Shown: positions 1 through 10,000 of the stretch, in pieces
Position numbering within the stretch: position 1 is the first letter of the stretch
How the letters are laid out: the number at the start of each line of letters is the position of its first letter
From: Pelagophyceae sp. CCMP2097
Lineage: Eukaryota > Sar > Pelagophyceae
Length of the DNA stretch: 23,080 nucleotides
Direction of reading: 5' to 3'
Assembly (NCBI GenBank): GCA_026770575.1
Contig: MU657450.1
Span: 19,709-42,788, forward strand
Notes under the pieces: generated by a model
Database searches by the model: none
What the model saw: only the letters and a program-made list of their open reading frames with translations
What the model was told of the DNA's origin: nothing
Position numbers and translations under genes: made by a program

Positions 1-668
1 GTCGAGTTCTTGATGCGCTTCTCCTCGACGACCTTGTGGAGGAGGGGGCCGGAGAACTGGACCGTGAAGCCGGGCGTCATCTTGCCGCGGGCCGTCTTGA
101 TGTCCGTCGTAGAGCGCCACTCGAGGCCCTCGATCTTCTCGCACCTCGCCCGCGGAGAAGCGGCGAACCACTTCCCGTGGGGCGTGTCGCTCGAGGCGAC
201 GGTGTACAGTCAACCGTCTCGAGTCTAGGCCTGCAGCGCGAGCTGCGCCGGCGCCTTGACGTTGAGGAGCTTCGCCGCGGCGACCATCGGGCCCCACAAG
301 ACCCTTCTCGGCACGCATGCCTTGGCGCTGCCGCTGCCGGAGCGCGAGGTCGCGCCCGCGGCGCGCTTCAAATTCGCCGCAGATGCGACGCTGTCCTGGA
401 TGCGCGCGACCGTGCTCAGCTTGATGTTGACGCCAGCGCCGACCTCGTCGTCGAGGATGGCCTTGAGGTTCAGAGCCCCAGTCTCGAAGAGGTTCGAGAG
501 CAGGTCAGAGGGCTTGAGGTCCGAAGACGCAGGCAGGGTCGACTCGAAATCACCGAGGTTGTTGGCCTTAAGCCAGGTCCGGAAGCCCGCATGGTCCAGC
601 TTGACGAACTCCGCAGCAGACATCGGCTGCGGTGCGTCAACCATCTCTGGCAGACCAAGCGCCTCCAT
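1..668 (-). CDS. Unidentified protein gene, 5' part, cut by the left window edge
   Basis: I do not recognise this gene. The first exon starts at an ATG at 668 and reads MEALGLPEM..., open down to a TAG at 225-227. Its first ~100 residues (FRTWLKANNL, LKAILDDEVG, VARIQDSV) are soluble and helical-looking. They recall a SAM-type helical domain, but this is a weak resemblance. A second coding block lies between about 206 and the left edge, in another frame. It contains GKWFAASPRARCEKIEGLEW and MTPGFTVQFSGPLLHKVVEE and has the same GC-rich codon use, so an intron should lie between roughly 340 and 195. I could not fix the splice sites: the second frame is closed upstream by a TGA at 210-212, and the only AG acceptor I found inside it is weak (CTCGAG). 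The end of the gene is outside the window. Presence of a coding gene is fairly sure; the exact structure is not. Confidence 0.5.
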
Positions 669-1084
669 CGTACTCGCGCACGTGGCGTCTGATGAGACCG
701 GGTGACTGAGATTTGAATATCAAGCGTCTCGCCGAAAGTAAAAGATTTGATTCAGTCTTCTGAAACAACAATAAGGGGTGGGTGGACACGGCTGGGGTAC
801 GTGGGTACGTCGACGGCCAGTGGCGGCAGCGAAAGGTGGGGGTACGCGGGTACGTTCGTGGCCTATTACAAAATACTGTGGTACATACCCTCGCGAAAAA
901 TCGGGGTCCAGATTCCAGAAGACTCGCCAGGTTTGAGCGTGTGTTCAAGAAAATCCCAATTTCCACCCTGAGAGCGCCGTGACCCACTTGTGAGCATTTT
1001 GCCCCTACTGTGCCCCACGACACGCGTCGATACGTGAATATTCTTCCCCCCACTAGGAATTCCTAGGTAAAAAACAGAACGCAG
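669..1084. promoter_or_regulatory. Divergent intergenic region with direct repeats and a palindrome
   Basis: This 416-bp stretch separates the minus-strand gene starting at 668 from the plus-strand gene proposed to start at 1085, so it would hold both promoters. I see a direct repeat of about 19 bp, GGGGTACGTGGGTACGTCG at 794-812 and GGGGTACGCGGGTACGTTCG at about 839-858, some 45 bp apart. I also see the perfect 14-bp palindrome CTAGGAATTCCTAG at 1053-1066, about 20 bp before the ATG at 1085. No clear TATA box stands out. A regulatory role is inferred from position and symmetry only. Confidence 0.3.
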
Positions 1085-1556
1085 ATGAAGTTGACACTCA
1101 AGCGCAAAGAATTGCAAAGTTCGTGAATTGTCAAATTGTTCGTGGGTGCACTTTCACTCAAAATTTGAAGACAAGGGCCCTTGTTGGACGGAGCGCCGTG
1201 AAACGCCCGTCCATCATCGTCCGGGGACTGCGGTGCCACTGGCTCTGGGCACGTCGCCGAACCTGACGAAGGTGGCCATCGCCTCGGGCTCAGACGGCCT
1301 CGACTACGACTTCCGCGTCGGAGATAACGCCGCGCACGTGAACATCTTCGGCGTCACCCCAGCCTACCTCGCCACGTTCACCGTGCCGACGCTGCTGATC
1401 GAAAAGGACGAAAAGGACCGTGGCACGCCGCCGCTCGTCTTGCTCGACGTCACGCCCGCGGCCAAGCCCGCCGCCAACTTGAAGGCCAAGCCCGCCGCCA
1501 AGCCCGCAAAGGGCAAGCCCGCGCAGGGCACGAAGACGGAGGGCAAGCCGGCATAG
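1085..1556 (+). CDS. Unidentified small protein with Lys/Ala/Pro-rich C-terminal tail
   Basis: I do not recognise this gene. The main coding block (about 1230-1556) shows strong GC3 codon use and reads VPLALGTSPNLTKVAIASG..., a beta-rich-looking stretch of about 75 residues. It then changes to a low-complexity basic tail (KPAAKPAKGKPAQG) like the tails of chromatin or nucleolar proteins. There is no ATG in this frame, so an upstream exon is needed. A fitting one is 1085-1118 (MKLTLKRKELQ), spliced through a 52-bp intron, GTTCGT...GAAG at 1119-1170, into 1171. That keeps the frame and gives 139 residues to a TAG at 1554-1556. The proposed intron is clearly more AT-rich than its surroundings. 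The coding block is fairly likely real; the first exon is tentative. See the separate entry on the stop codon. Confidence 0.42.
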
Positions 1557-1619
1557 GGCACGAAGACTGAAGGCGCCAAGCCGGAAGGCGCCAAGGCGAA
1601 GAAGCCTCGCAAGGCTTAA
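1557..1619 (+). other. In-frame coding extension past the UAG stop
   Basis: After the TAG at 1554-1556 the same frame stays open for 20 codons to a TAA at 1617-1619. The residues match the preceding tail in kind (GTKTEG, AKPEG, AKAKKPRKA). The stop sits inside a duplicated 30-bp unit. The first copy (about 1511-1540) encodes GKPAQGTKTE and the second (about 1541-1570) encodes GKPA-stop-GTKTE. The two copies differ at five bases: four are synonymous and the fifth changes CAG to TAG. The tail could be lost through a recent nonsense change, restored by readthrough, or reflect a base error. Confidence 0.5.
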
Positions 1620-1784
1620 AAAAATCTCGACGGTCTGTCAAGAGGGCTAACTCCTCGACGCGGCCGACGACGCGCCGCGGGCGCGGCCGTGTCCTGAGTT
1701 CAGCACGGCGCCACCTCGGGCGCGCGCGCTGAAAGGACTCAGACCTTTTTGGCAACCCCGGCGCGCTTTAAAGGCCGCTGGGCA

Positions 1785-1890
1785 CGTTCTTCGCCCGCGC
1801 CCACAGAAGCTCCCACGCCCGCACCAACGCTCGCGCCAACGCCCGCGCCCACGGAGGATTCCACATCTGCGCTCACGCTCGCGCCCACGC
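1785..1890. repeat. GC-rich simple repeat (Pro/Thr-type coding-like tract)
   Basis: Imperfect repetition of GCGCCCAC / GCACCAACG-like blocks. On the plus strand it would read as a PAPTEAPTPAPTLAPT-type tract ending at a TAA at 1935-1937. On the minus strand it reads GASVGAGVGASVGAG and ends in RAGVAKKV at a TGA near 1739. Both frames are open because the repeat is nearly a multiple of three. Pro/Thr tracts occur in secreted proteins of algae, but neither reading has a start or a recognisable domain. I leave it as a repeat, possibly part of a small minus-strand exon. Confidence 0.45.
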
Positions 1891-1910
1891 TGCCGGCGAC
1901 GAGGCGGCTC

Positions 1911-2197
1911 GGCGCCGAGGCGGATTCAGTGTCATAAGACGTGCCCTGCCCCGGCGACGCGCGTTGGAGCTTGCGGTGTGTGCATTGCACACACCCTCTC
2001 CCCTCGGCGCCGAGGCGGCTCGGTGGTATAAGGCGTGCTGGCGGTCTGCAAAAGCGTTGTGCGGTTGTTCGGTGTGTGCTTTGCACGCCCATTCTTCCCT
2101 CAGCGCCGAGGTGGCTCGGTGGTATAAGAGGTGTTGGCGGTCGGAAATCGCGCCTTTGGGGTCGTAATCTGTGCTTTGATTCTTGCTTCTCGGTGGC
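1911..2197 (+). repeat. Three tandem ~96-bp units, each with a TATAA-like block
   Basis: Unit starts are at 1911, 2006 and 2102 (GGCGCCGAGG, GGCGCCGAGG, AGCGCCGAGG), giving spacings of 95 and 96 bp. Units 2 and 3 share GGCTCGGTGGTATAAG near their start; unit 1 has the diverged GTGTCATAAG at the same place. All three share a TGTGC(A/T)TTG block near their end. The last unit is the most diverged in its second half. The shared block resembles a TATA box, and TGGCTCGGTGG also resembles a tRNA-type A box (TGGCnnAGTGG). No matching B box follows. The units could be repeated promoters, small-RNA genes or a plain tandem repeat. Confidence 0.65.
1975..1995. other. 21-bp near-perfect palindrome
   Basis: GGTGTGTGCA-T-TGCACACACC has 10-bp arms and a single central base. 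It lies at the end of the first 96-bp unit. The second unit keeps only part of it (GGTGTGTGCTTTGCAC), so the dyad is either ancestral and decaying or secondarily perfected. It could bind a dimeric protein or form a hairpin if transcribed. Confidence 0.6.
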
Positions 2198-2640
2198 GAG
2201 CCGGCCTGATGGCAGGAGACCCCCCAAAAAACACCCACATAGTACCCCCCCCCAAAAAAATACAACAACAACAACAAGGACAAATACCAGCTGGAACGCC
2301 TCTTCTGCTCGACGCCTCGCGTTCCGGGACGGTCCACCGGGCCACGTCCCTGATTAACAAATAATCACACACACAGAGCCACTTGCAAGGGGGGTAGTGC
2401 GCGAGCCATGGGTCTCCGGCTTTGCTCCGGCGAGGCATCGGACTCGGAGGTTTTCAGGGCGGTTTCTCGCCCCTTTTGCGTCGAGCGGCGCCTCAAGGCG
2501 GTTTCTCCGGCGTCTCCGGCGCTCCATCGGCGGATCTTCTCACGTGGCCGCGTCCATTCACTCGGCAATGATTGACTCTGCGGCTCGTCATCTCTTCGTC
2601 GTCGTCGGATGGCCCGCCGAGCCCTTGATGTCGGCCGCGC
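2198..2640. other. Intergenic stretch without a recognised gene
   Basis: A C- and A-rich simple tract lies at about 2219-2280 (runs of C, runs of A, then repeated ACA triplets). The rest is GC-rich sequence with open frames on both strands but no domain, no consistent start and no splice pattern. It should contain the 3' end of the dynein transcript. I found no clear AATAAA polyadenylation signal on the minus strand. Confidence 0.4.
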
Positions 2641-2663
2641 AGTTCCGTGTTGGGCCCCACGGG

Positions 2664-2726
2664 GCCGTATGGGGTCCAGTCTCCCCCATATGGGCTCACG
2701 GGGCCCCATGTGGGGCCCCATACGGC
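2664..2726 (-). terminator. GC-rich hairpin in the dynein 3' region
   Basis: GCCGTATGGGG at 2664-2674 is the exact reverse complement of CCCCATACGGC at 2716-2726 (11-bp arms, 41-nt spacer). The spacer itself holds GGGGCCCC-type dyads. On the minus strand it begins 24 nt after the dynein stop codon, so it would be in the 3' UTR. It could aid 3'-end formation, transcript stability or termination. The structure is seen; the role is inferred. Confidence 0.45.
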
Positions 2727-2750
2727 AGCTCCGGTTCAATCGGCAATTGT

Positions 2751-5700
2751 TTACTCGGCGGGGTCCATAATCAGTGCAGTCCCAGCCAGAATCCACTTGG
2801 ATGCGGCGTGCTTCGTCTTCAAAGGCGCGGAGAAGACGAACGTCGGGCCCCGCGACATCGTCTTGTAGCACGGGCACGAGTAGACCTGAGGCGATCAAGT
2901 CAAGAGGCAAAAAGTCAAGGGGTAAAAGTCATCTTAAGAAGGTTGATTGAGAGACCCCTCCGGGCCCAGGGTGGATTCGTCAGCACGCAACCTCTATACC
3001 TTTGGCGGCTGCATCCCCGCTTTGTAAGCTCCCGCCACTCACCGAGTCTTGGTCCGTGGCGGTCCCTGCGCGGCAATTCATTACGGGCATTTTCATCGTC
3101 ATTTCCCCCGCCAGTTGCGCCTCGAGCGCCGAATTCGAGCCGTTCCACCGCGCACCCTGGAGGAACAAGCCTGAGATGAACGCGCCGTCCTTTGAAGGGG
3201 CTTGCACATCAGAAGCGTCATTTTTCTTGGACACTTCCGTGTAGACCATCAATTTGTCCAATTCGAGCTGCTGCGCCTGCGCCGTCGCTTGCATGATCGC
3301 CGTGAGAAATGAAGCCGGCTGGAACAGGCCCGGGAGCCACGTCACGTTCGGCGCGTCGTTTGGATTCCGGGTCCAGTCGCCAAGCTGGATGATTCTCAAG
3401 TGCAGATCCACCACCCAGGAAGAAAGACCTCTTCTGCTCGGGTAGGCGACGTCGGCCCAGACCTGTGGCACGCAGTCTAAGAAGAGAGCGTCCTGCAAAG
3501 TTTCCATCTGCTCCGACATGGTCAGCTCTCCTCGAAAGCCTAAATCCAAATCTTCCAACGACCTGAGAATCGTGAACAAGAGGCCGTTCATCAGCTCGCA
3601 CTCTTGCAGGAACACGTTTTGGAACGGGCCCGGGTCGTCGAGCAGAGCGGATATCGAGTCCATGTCAAAAGGAAACTCTCGAAGCTGCTCGAGCATGTCC
3701 TGCAAGACCCCTTCCGCGACGTTTTGCGCACTTGAAGCCTCCGTCGGCCCGGACCCGCCGCCGGGCGCCAAATCTAAAATCGACCGGCAGACTTGCGCCG
3801 AAGCGGCGGTCCTGAACCCGACTTGGGCGTTTGGATGTAAACCAAAGGCGAGAGGCGAGTCGGTGTCCCCCGCGCTCTCGAGGTGGTCCATGACTTTGTC
3901 ATATTGCAAAGAAGTCTCCGGGGCGTGGAAGTAATCCGACTTGACGTCCGGGAAGGGGAACATGTCCATCTCGTCCAAGAGCTCGTCTCGTAAAAAGAAT
4001 TTGAGATATTCGCCGCAAACCAACCTGTCGCTGTCGTTGACGATGTGTCCACCGTACATAATCTCCCCAAAAAGGTACCTCAAATCGTCCCAGGGCACCT
4101 TTGCGGGCGAGTTTTCCATGCAATTCCGCAATACCGATGCGGAATTTAACAAGTCCCCCACGGCGAAGGGGTACCGCATGTTGGCCCCCTGCGCGCCGAA
4201 CTTGCGCCTTTCCAGCATGACGGCGTGGAAGTAGCACAGGCCGAAAAGGATGCCTCGGGTACGTGGTTCCAGCTCTTCAAAGTCTTCCCTATCAAACGCG
4301 GAGAAAGCCTGTTTCAAATTCGCCCTCAAGCCCGAAGGCGGATCGCTCGTGAGCTTGATGCTCCTGTCCAAGATGCCGACGGGGATGGAAGACGTCGGGT
4401 CCGAAGAGAGGAAGACTCTGAACGCGGCGTGGCAGCCCGATGATGCGTACCCATCCAAAAGCTTTTCAAAACTCGCCAGCCAACGTGGCATCAGATGCAC
4501 GTTGTTCAGCATGACCCAGTGGCCCATCCGAGCGCCGTCGCCCAGACGCTCGGCGGCGACGACGTCTTGGCCCTGGCCGAGAGAGATCTCGAAATACCTA
4601 TTTTGACCGGGGTTTTGGGGGTATTTTCGGAACCTTTTGGCGCCTGAAGACGCCCCCCCCGGCGTCGGGCTGGGCCTCTGGCCTTTGCCTCTGGTGCCCA
4701 TTTCTGTATTTTCACTTTGAATCTCGAACATTTTGGTTTCCCTCTCTCCGTGGTCCCGCAATCCGGCGTTGCCCACAGACGCCGCCGCAGACGTCTTTCC
4801 CCGGTCCATGCCCTCCTTCTTCGCCAACCTGTCGACGTCTGCGACGATGTTGGCGCCCGGGCTGAGTATGAAATAGATTGGGACGCTCGGACTGGACTGC
4901 TTGAAAGACTCTTCTAAAATGCCGTACGAAGTCAAGTCGCTATCCAAGTCGCAAAACTTCTGGCCGTTCGGGAGCAGCTTGGATACAAACTGCTTCAGCG
5001 CCGGCGTCAATCGGTCCGGCCGGAGGCATCGGACGACCAAAAGTTTCTGAAACGGTTTTCGGTCTAGCTCGCGCCAATCCAAGGGGAGCTTCTCATCTTC
5101 GGGAGTGGGATGGTTGAACCACTCTAAGAATCGAGGCGCCGAAGAGGCAACGTCGCCGGGGAGCTTGTCGAAGCCGGGTAAATCGCCCAATTTCTGGACC
5201 ATCTCCCAAGCGGCCGTGGAGACCCACGCCGCGGGGGGCTCTTCCCCGCTCGTCTTCCGCGGGCCCCGAAGCAGAAAGTGGAGGCCGTCGTTGGAGTACC
5301 CGACTTGTTGTTGGATCTTGGCCCAAGGAAATTTGAGAGCCTTGTCGAGATTCGACGCAGAGCCCATATCATCTGGATCCCCCAGATCCGCCATTTGCGA
5401 TGCGCCCTGCTGGAGCAACCCCAAAGCGAGCTGGACGACGAATACAAGCCGATGCTTTTCGAATAAGCCGCGGGAGACCCACTGGAAGATGGTCCATCTC
5501 ACACTTGCGAGGAGCGAGTCCACGCGCAAGTGTAACTCTGAACTTTGCATCGCAGAGGCCGTGCCGTTTCGGAAGAACTTGACAAAGGATTCGAGCGAAT
5601 ACTGGTACATGTGGTCGAGTCGGCCGAGTTTCAAGAGCATAAAGTACAACTGCGAAGCTTGATTGGCGACGGGTCGGTAAACTTCGCGGGCCTCGTTGAT

Positions 5701-7072
5701 ACCAGTCTCCGCCAGCTTGCCCCTCTCCACGGCGGCGGTGATCTCCGCCGCCGTGGCCTTTGTCTTCTCCAAGCCGGTGATGAGAGGGATGTCCGATAAG
5801 ATGTCTGCCGGTGCATTGGCCAACTTGAATAAAAGGTCATCTTCCAGATGTTGCAGCTGCATTTTATAAGTGTTGAAGGCCCGGACCAAGTCGTCTTTCT
5901 CCTGCTCTAAAGCGGGCTGCTCGGCGTCGACGACCCGGGCTAGAAGCTGCTCTTCCAAGCCGCTCTCCGTGACGATGAAGTTGATCAGCGTACACTGCGC
6001 TGATACCTCCGGCTTGAAGTGCGGATTCGCCAGCCTCGTCTGCAAATAAAGACGGAAGCCGGGGTCGTACTCCAAATCGTCGCCTCCCAAACGGATGAAA
6101 AGAGTCTTGCCCTTTCGCACCACGGACCGCGCTAAGATAGGATCCAGCACCGCGTCCATCGTCTCCCCCAAATTCTCGATGATCACCACGCCGCCGCTCT
6201 GAATTGCGACGACGACTTTCCCGACCCATTTCTTCTCGGACAGTTGCAACACGGTCACAGCCTTTGCCTCTGCTGAAACCGACGAAACCCGCTTCTCCTC
6301 GCGAGATTTGACCCACTTGATGCCCTGCAGCTGCGGATCGATCAAAAGGGGCCAGCGCTTGCAGTTGTCCACGATGGCGCCGTTTTCGACGGAGAATTGA
6401 TCCGCAGGAAGACCCTCTGTCATCCATTCCGCCATTTGAGACTCGCTCGCTAACAGCTTCACCGGGTCGACGCGGTCCGCCGTCGGGATCTCCCGGGAAT
6501 TGAGGTCGACGAGCCAGCGCTGCTTGAATAACCGTTCTCGATATTTCGACCCGAAGGCGCCTGAATAGGAGACAAACGCCGCCGCGAGGAGCGCGTCGCC
6601 CACCAGAGTCCCGTCGACCTGCCTCAGCCTGTCCACTTCCACGCCCCAGCGCGTGTACTCCGAGGCGAGGCCGTTTGTTAATCTTTCCGCGAGTTGCAAA
6701 CGATCTTGGCAATCCCGAGCTAACTTCTCCACCTCGGCCTTGCGCTGCGTGGCGTCCATGAACGAAGCTTGCAGTTTCGTCAGCGCGGCATCGATCAAGG
6801 CCAGCTTCTCCTCGACCTTTGCCAAGTCCTCTTCTGCGACAGCTTTGATATCTTTCGCGGTTTCGAGTTCGTTCATCAGCGGCTTGACCTTTTTGAAAAC
6901 TTTATGAAATCCTAAAATGTTGACCACCCAATTACATAAATTCGCCGCCGCCGCCGACTTGGTCTTCATCTTCTCGTAGGAGAAGTTGGGGTCGGAGAGG
7001 TACGGCTCGCATCTTGCCACCACATCCGCCGGGATGTCTTCCCCGTTGAACTCTTCCAGTTGCTCCTTAAAC
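2751..7072 (-). other. Dynein microtubule-binding tip, stalk helix 2, AAA5, AAA6 and C-terminal domain: exons 16-18
   Basis: Exon 16 completes the tip ([20 protein letters not shown]), then stalk CC2, and AAA5 with [18 protein letters not shown] and [19 protein letters not shown]. Exon 17 holds AAA6 motifs [11 protein letters not shown] and [14 protein letters not shown], followed by the C-terminal domain ([18 protein letters not shown]). The last exon (2751-2885) lies outside the longest open frame. It was found from the acceptor CTCAG at 2886 and reads [20 protein letters not shown] onwards to DPAE-stop. That matches the family C-terminus and is much better than simple read-through of the upstream frame. 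Confidence 0.92.
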
Positions 7073-10000
7073 CTAAAGAAATCCGAGGCTTCGGCTTCGG
7101 CTTGGAAGGATTCCCGTTTCCCATTTCGATCAAGAGGACCCGCCTCCAAGACCGCCTCGAAAACCCCGCCTCTGAACGGGCCGTCGTCTCAACGTCTAAA
7201 GGGGCCCTCTGGACGGTCCCTCTGGCGCAGTAAGTTTGAATGGGCCTTCTGGACGGTCCCACTGGACATTCCATCTCAAGGGCCCCTCTAGACGGTCCCT
7301 CTGGAAGGTCCCTCTGGACGGCCCCTCTCGACGGGCCCTCTGCAAGGTCTCTCTGGAGAGCTCCTCTTGGCGGTCCCCCTGGGCGGTCCCTCTGGACGGA
7401 CCCTTTTGAAGGGTCCCTTTTGAAGGGTCCCTCTGGATGGCCTTTTTCAAGGGTCCCTTTTGAAGGGTCCATCCAGGCGGCCTCAGTGGACGGGCCCTTT
7501 GGATGATCCCTTTGGAAGGGTCCCTCTCTAAACGGCACGTCTCTTCGAGGGCCGCCAAAGGCGGCCGTCTGGAGGCCGAGGGCCGTCAAAAGATACGGTC
7601 TCGTCTCGTCTGGGAGACTCTCCAGAGGGCCAGCCTTTGGGACCCGCCTCTATATAGAGGGCCGTCGAGACGGGCCGTCAAAAAGGGCCCGTCTGAAGGC
7701 CGTATTGGGCCCGTCTGAAGTCTCGAGGAGCCCGTCTATAGGGCCGTCTTCAGGACTGGCCGTCTATAGGGCCGTCTTCAGGACTGGCCGTCTAGACGGC
7801 CGTCTCAAGGACTGGCCGTCTAGACGGCCGTCTGTCTTCAGGACCCCGTCGAGAGGGCGGTATTACGACCCGTATAGAGGGCCCCGTCCAGAGGCCGTCG
7901 AGACGGGCTGTCCAGAGGCCGCCTGTAGGACCGCAACCGAGGACCGCGTCGAGAGGCCGCCTCGACGCGGTCAAATCGAGCGCGGCGGGGGCCACTCGAT
8001 CACCGGCCGTCGGGGCCTCGACGGGCCGCCCGCCAAAGTCGCCGGTCCGCGGTTCCCGAACGGGTCGCCAAGAACGGTCCATCGAGGCCGTCCATCGAGG
8101 CCGTTCATCGAGGCCGTCTGGATGGACCGTCCAGAGGGACCGTGTAGCGGGGTAGAGGGCCCGTGTAGAGGGACTTTCTAGAGGGACCTTACAGAGAGGC
8201 TGTCAGCATGGACTGTCCAGAGGGCCCGTCCATCGAGGTCGTCCATCGAGGCCGCCCAGAGTGGCTTTCTAGAGTGGCTTTCTAGAGGGACCGCCCAGAG
8301 AGCCCTTGCAGAGGCACCGGTTCGAGGAGCCGTCCTTTCGGGTCATTTCAGGGAAGCTTGTTCGAGGGGCCGTCTCGTCGGGGCCGTCGTTTCGGGGCAT
8401 TGGAGCGGTGCCGTTTCGAGGGACCGAGGAAGCGTGTTATCAGAGGGCTATTTCCGGGTTCGTTGCCATCCGGCCGTCGGTCCCCGGTCTTTGTCCCAAC
8501 CCCTCTGATGACTTGGCCTCTGAAGATTGCCTCCGGGCGCTGGTGCCAACGCGTCGACTTTTGCCATCATCTTCTTCGCGTTGTCCCAGCTGAAATTTCG
8601 TTTCTCGTTCTTGATCAGCACCAAGAGCGCCGCCGTCACCTAGGCGAGGGCCGAATATGGAAACAAGACGCCGGTCCCAACGGGACGGGCCGCCTGATGA
8701 TTCGATGATTCGAATTCGTACAAAGGGCCGTTGCCCTAAGCAAAGCGTCCGAATTCGTACCTTATCCACGCCAGCAGGCGGGTTCGAAAACGACTTGAGC
8801 TCCGTCATGGAACTCTTATCCAAACAGTTGACGGCGTCCAAAGCCGCGTCGAGAGCCGGTTTCGCCAAGGCCAAGTCCCCCGCGGCGCGTTCTTCAATGT
8901 CCCGAGCGCCCCGGGCGGCGACGTCGGCCTTTGAACGCTCGCGGTCCGCCTCGGCCTGGGCCGCCTCTGCTTCACCTCTCTGAACGCCCATTTTTTCAAG
9001 GAATTCGTCGCACGAAACTTTGCGTTCCTCCACCTGCACGAGCTTGACCTTCAAGTCCGCTTTCAATCGAATGACGTCCGCGTTCGTCGCCCTCAGCGTC
9101 TGCAGGCCCGTCTCTAATCGCGTCATCGACGCGGCTAAATCGGACCGTCGTTCGGCGAAGAGCGATTTATAAAAAGTGATCAACTCCAAGAACGAGGCCG
9201 GAGTGACGTAGTTGAACCTCCTCTCCTCTTCAAAATACTCTAAAGACATGGCACCCACACTCAAATGCACTTGGGCGACGTGATGCGCGACGTTGTCGTG
9301 CATTTCTGGCGTGCCGAGATTCGCGTCTTGCAGGAAGTGTTGGGCGACCGAAACGAGGGCTCTGCGAGGCCAAGGTTGGAACCAATCGATCGCCGTGCAG
9401 TTGATCAGACCCGGGAACTTGCGAGCTCGGACACGCAAAGTGTCGCCGATGGGGGAGAAACAGAGTACGACGTGCAGATTCGCTAAAACCCGCTCAATAA
9501 AAAAGTCGCGCATCGAAGCTTGTGATTCCGCCACGCCCGCAGCCTTGGCCGCGCCTCTCAGTGAAGCGAAGATGGCGTCGTACTCGTCGCGCTGGAACAA
9601 GTCCGGGATGACTCCTGAAGCGAGCAAGTCGTTGACGTACACGAGAAAGCGCTCATCCACCACGTGGCTATCCGTCAAGATGAACGTCACGGGCTCGTTT
9701 GGCTTGACGCCCGCGAAACGGTACAGGTTCTTGAGCTCCTCCTTTAAGTCCAAAACGCCGTACCTTAAAAAAAGTCTGTCAGAAAAGCTCAGGAGCAGAG
9801 TCGCCCGATACGTCATACCCCTCTGCCTGTCAGAACCCGTCCTCCGATACGTCGAACCATGGTCAAACCCCTCTGCCCGTCAAAAGGCACATTCGACAGA
9901 GGGGCCGTCTCCGGACTCGCGAATGGGACAAAAGAGGGACCTCGACAGAGGGACCGTCTCTCCGGGGCCTCCTCTGGAGCAGTTTCCGGGGCATTCGGCA

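Noticed and set aside
1554..1556. UAG reassigned to glutamine in this organism
   Set aside because: No in-frame TAG is found in the 4,637-codon dynein model, where a reassigned codon should appear often.
1739..2337. Minus-strand frames of 150-160 codons over the tandem units
   Set aside because: The 96-bp period (32 codons) keeps frames open on both strands. No start, splice pattern or domain supports translation, though a small exon ending near 1739 cannot be excluded.
2980..3042. Dynein C-terminus as the direct continuation of exon 17 ([20 protein letters not shown])
   Set aside because: A GTGAGT donor at 3042 and an acceptor at 2886 lead to an exon encoding the conserved C-terminal block of the family; the read-through version does not resemble it.
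2397..3179. Plus-strand frame of 260 codons
   Set aside because: It lies antisense to the dynein last exons and 3' region, and has low-complexity, Arg/Ser-rich content without a domain.
7240..8181. Long plus- and minus-strand open frames with GPSGRSLW-, KGPSRG- or RPSRPF-like repeats
   Set aside because: They are translations of the 15- and 13-bp tandem repeats inside dynein intron 15. They lack domains and arise because the period keeps several frames open.
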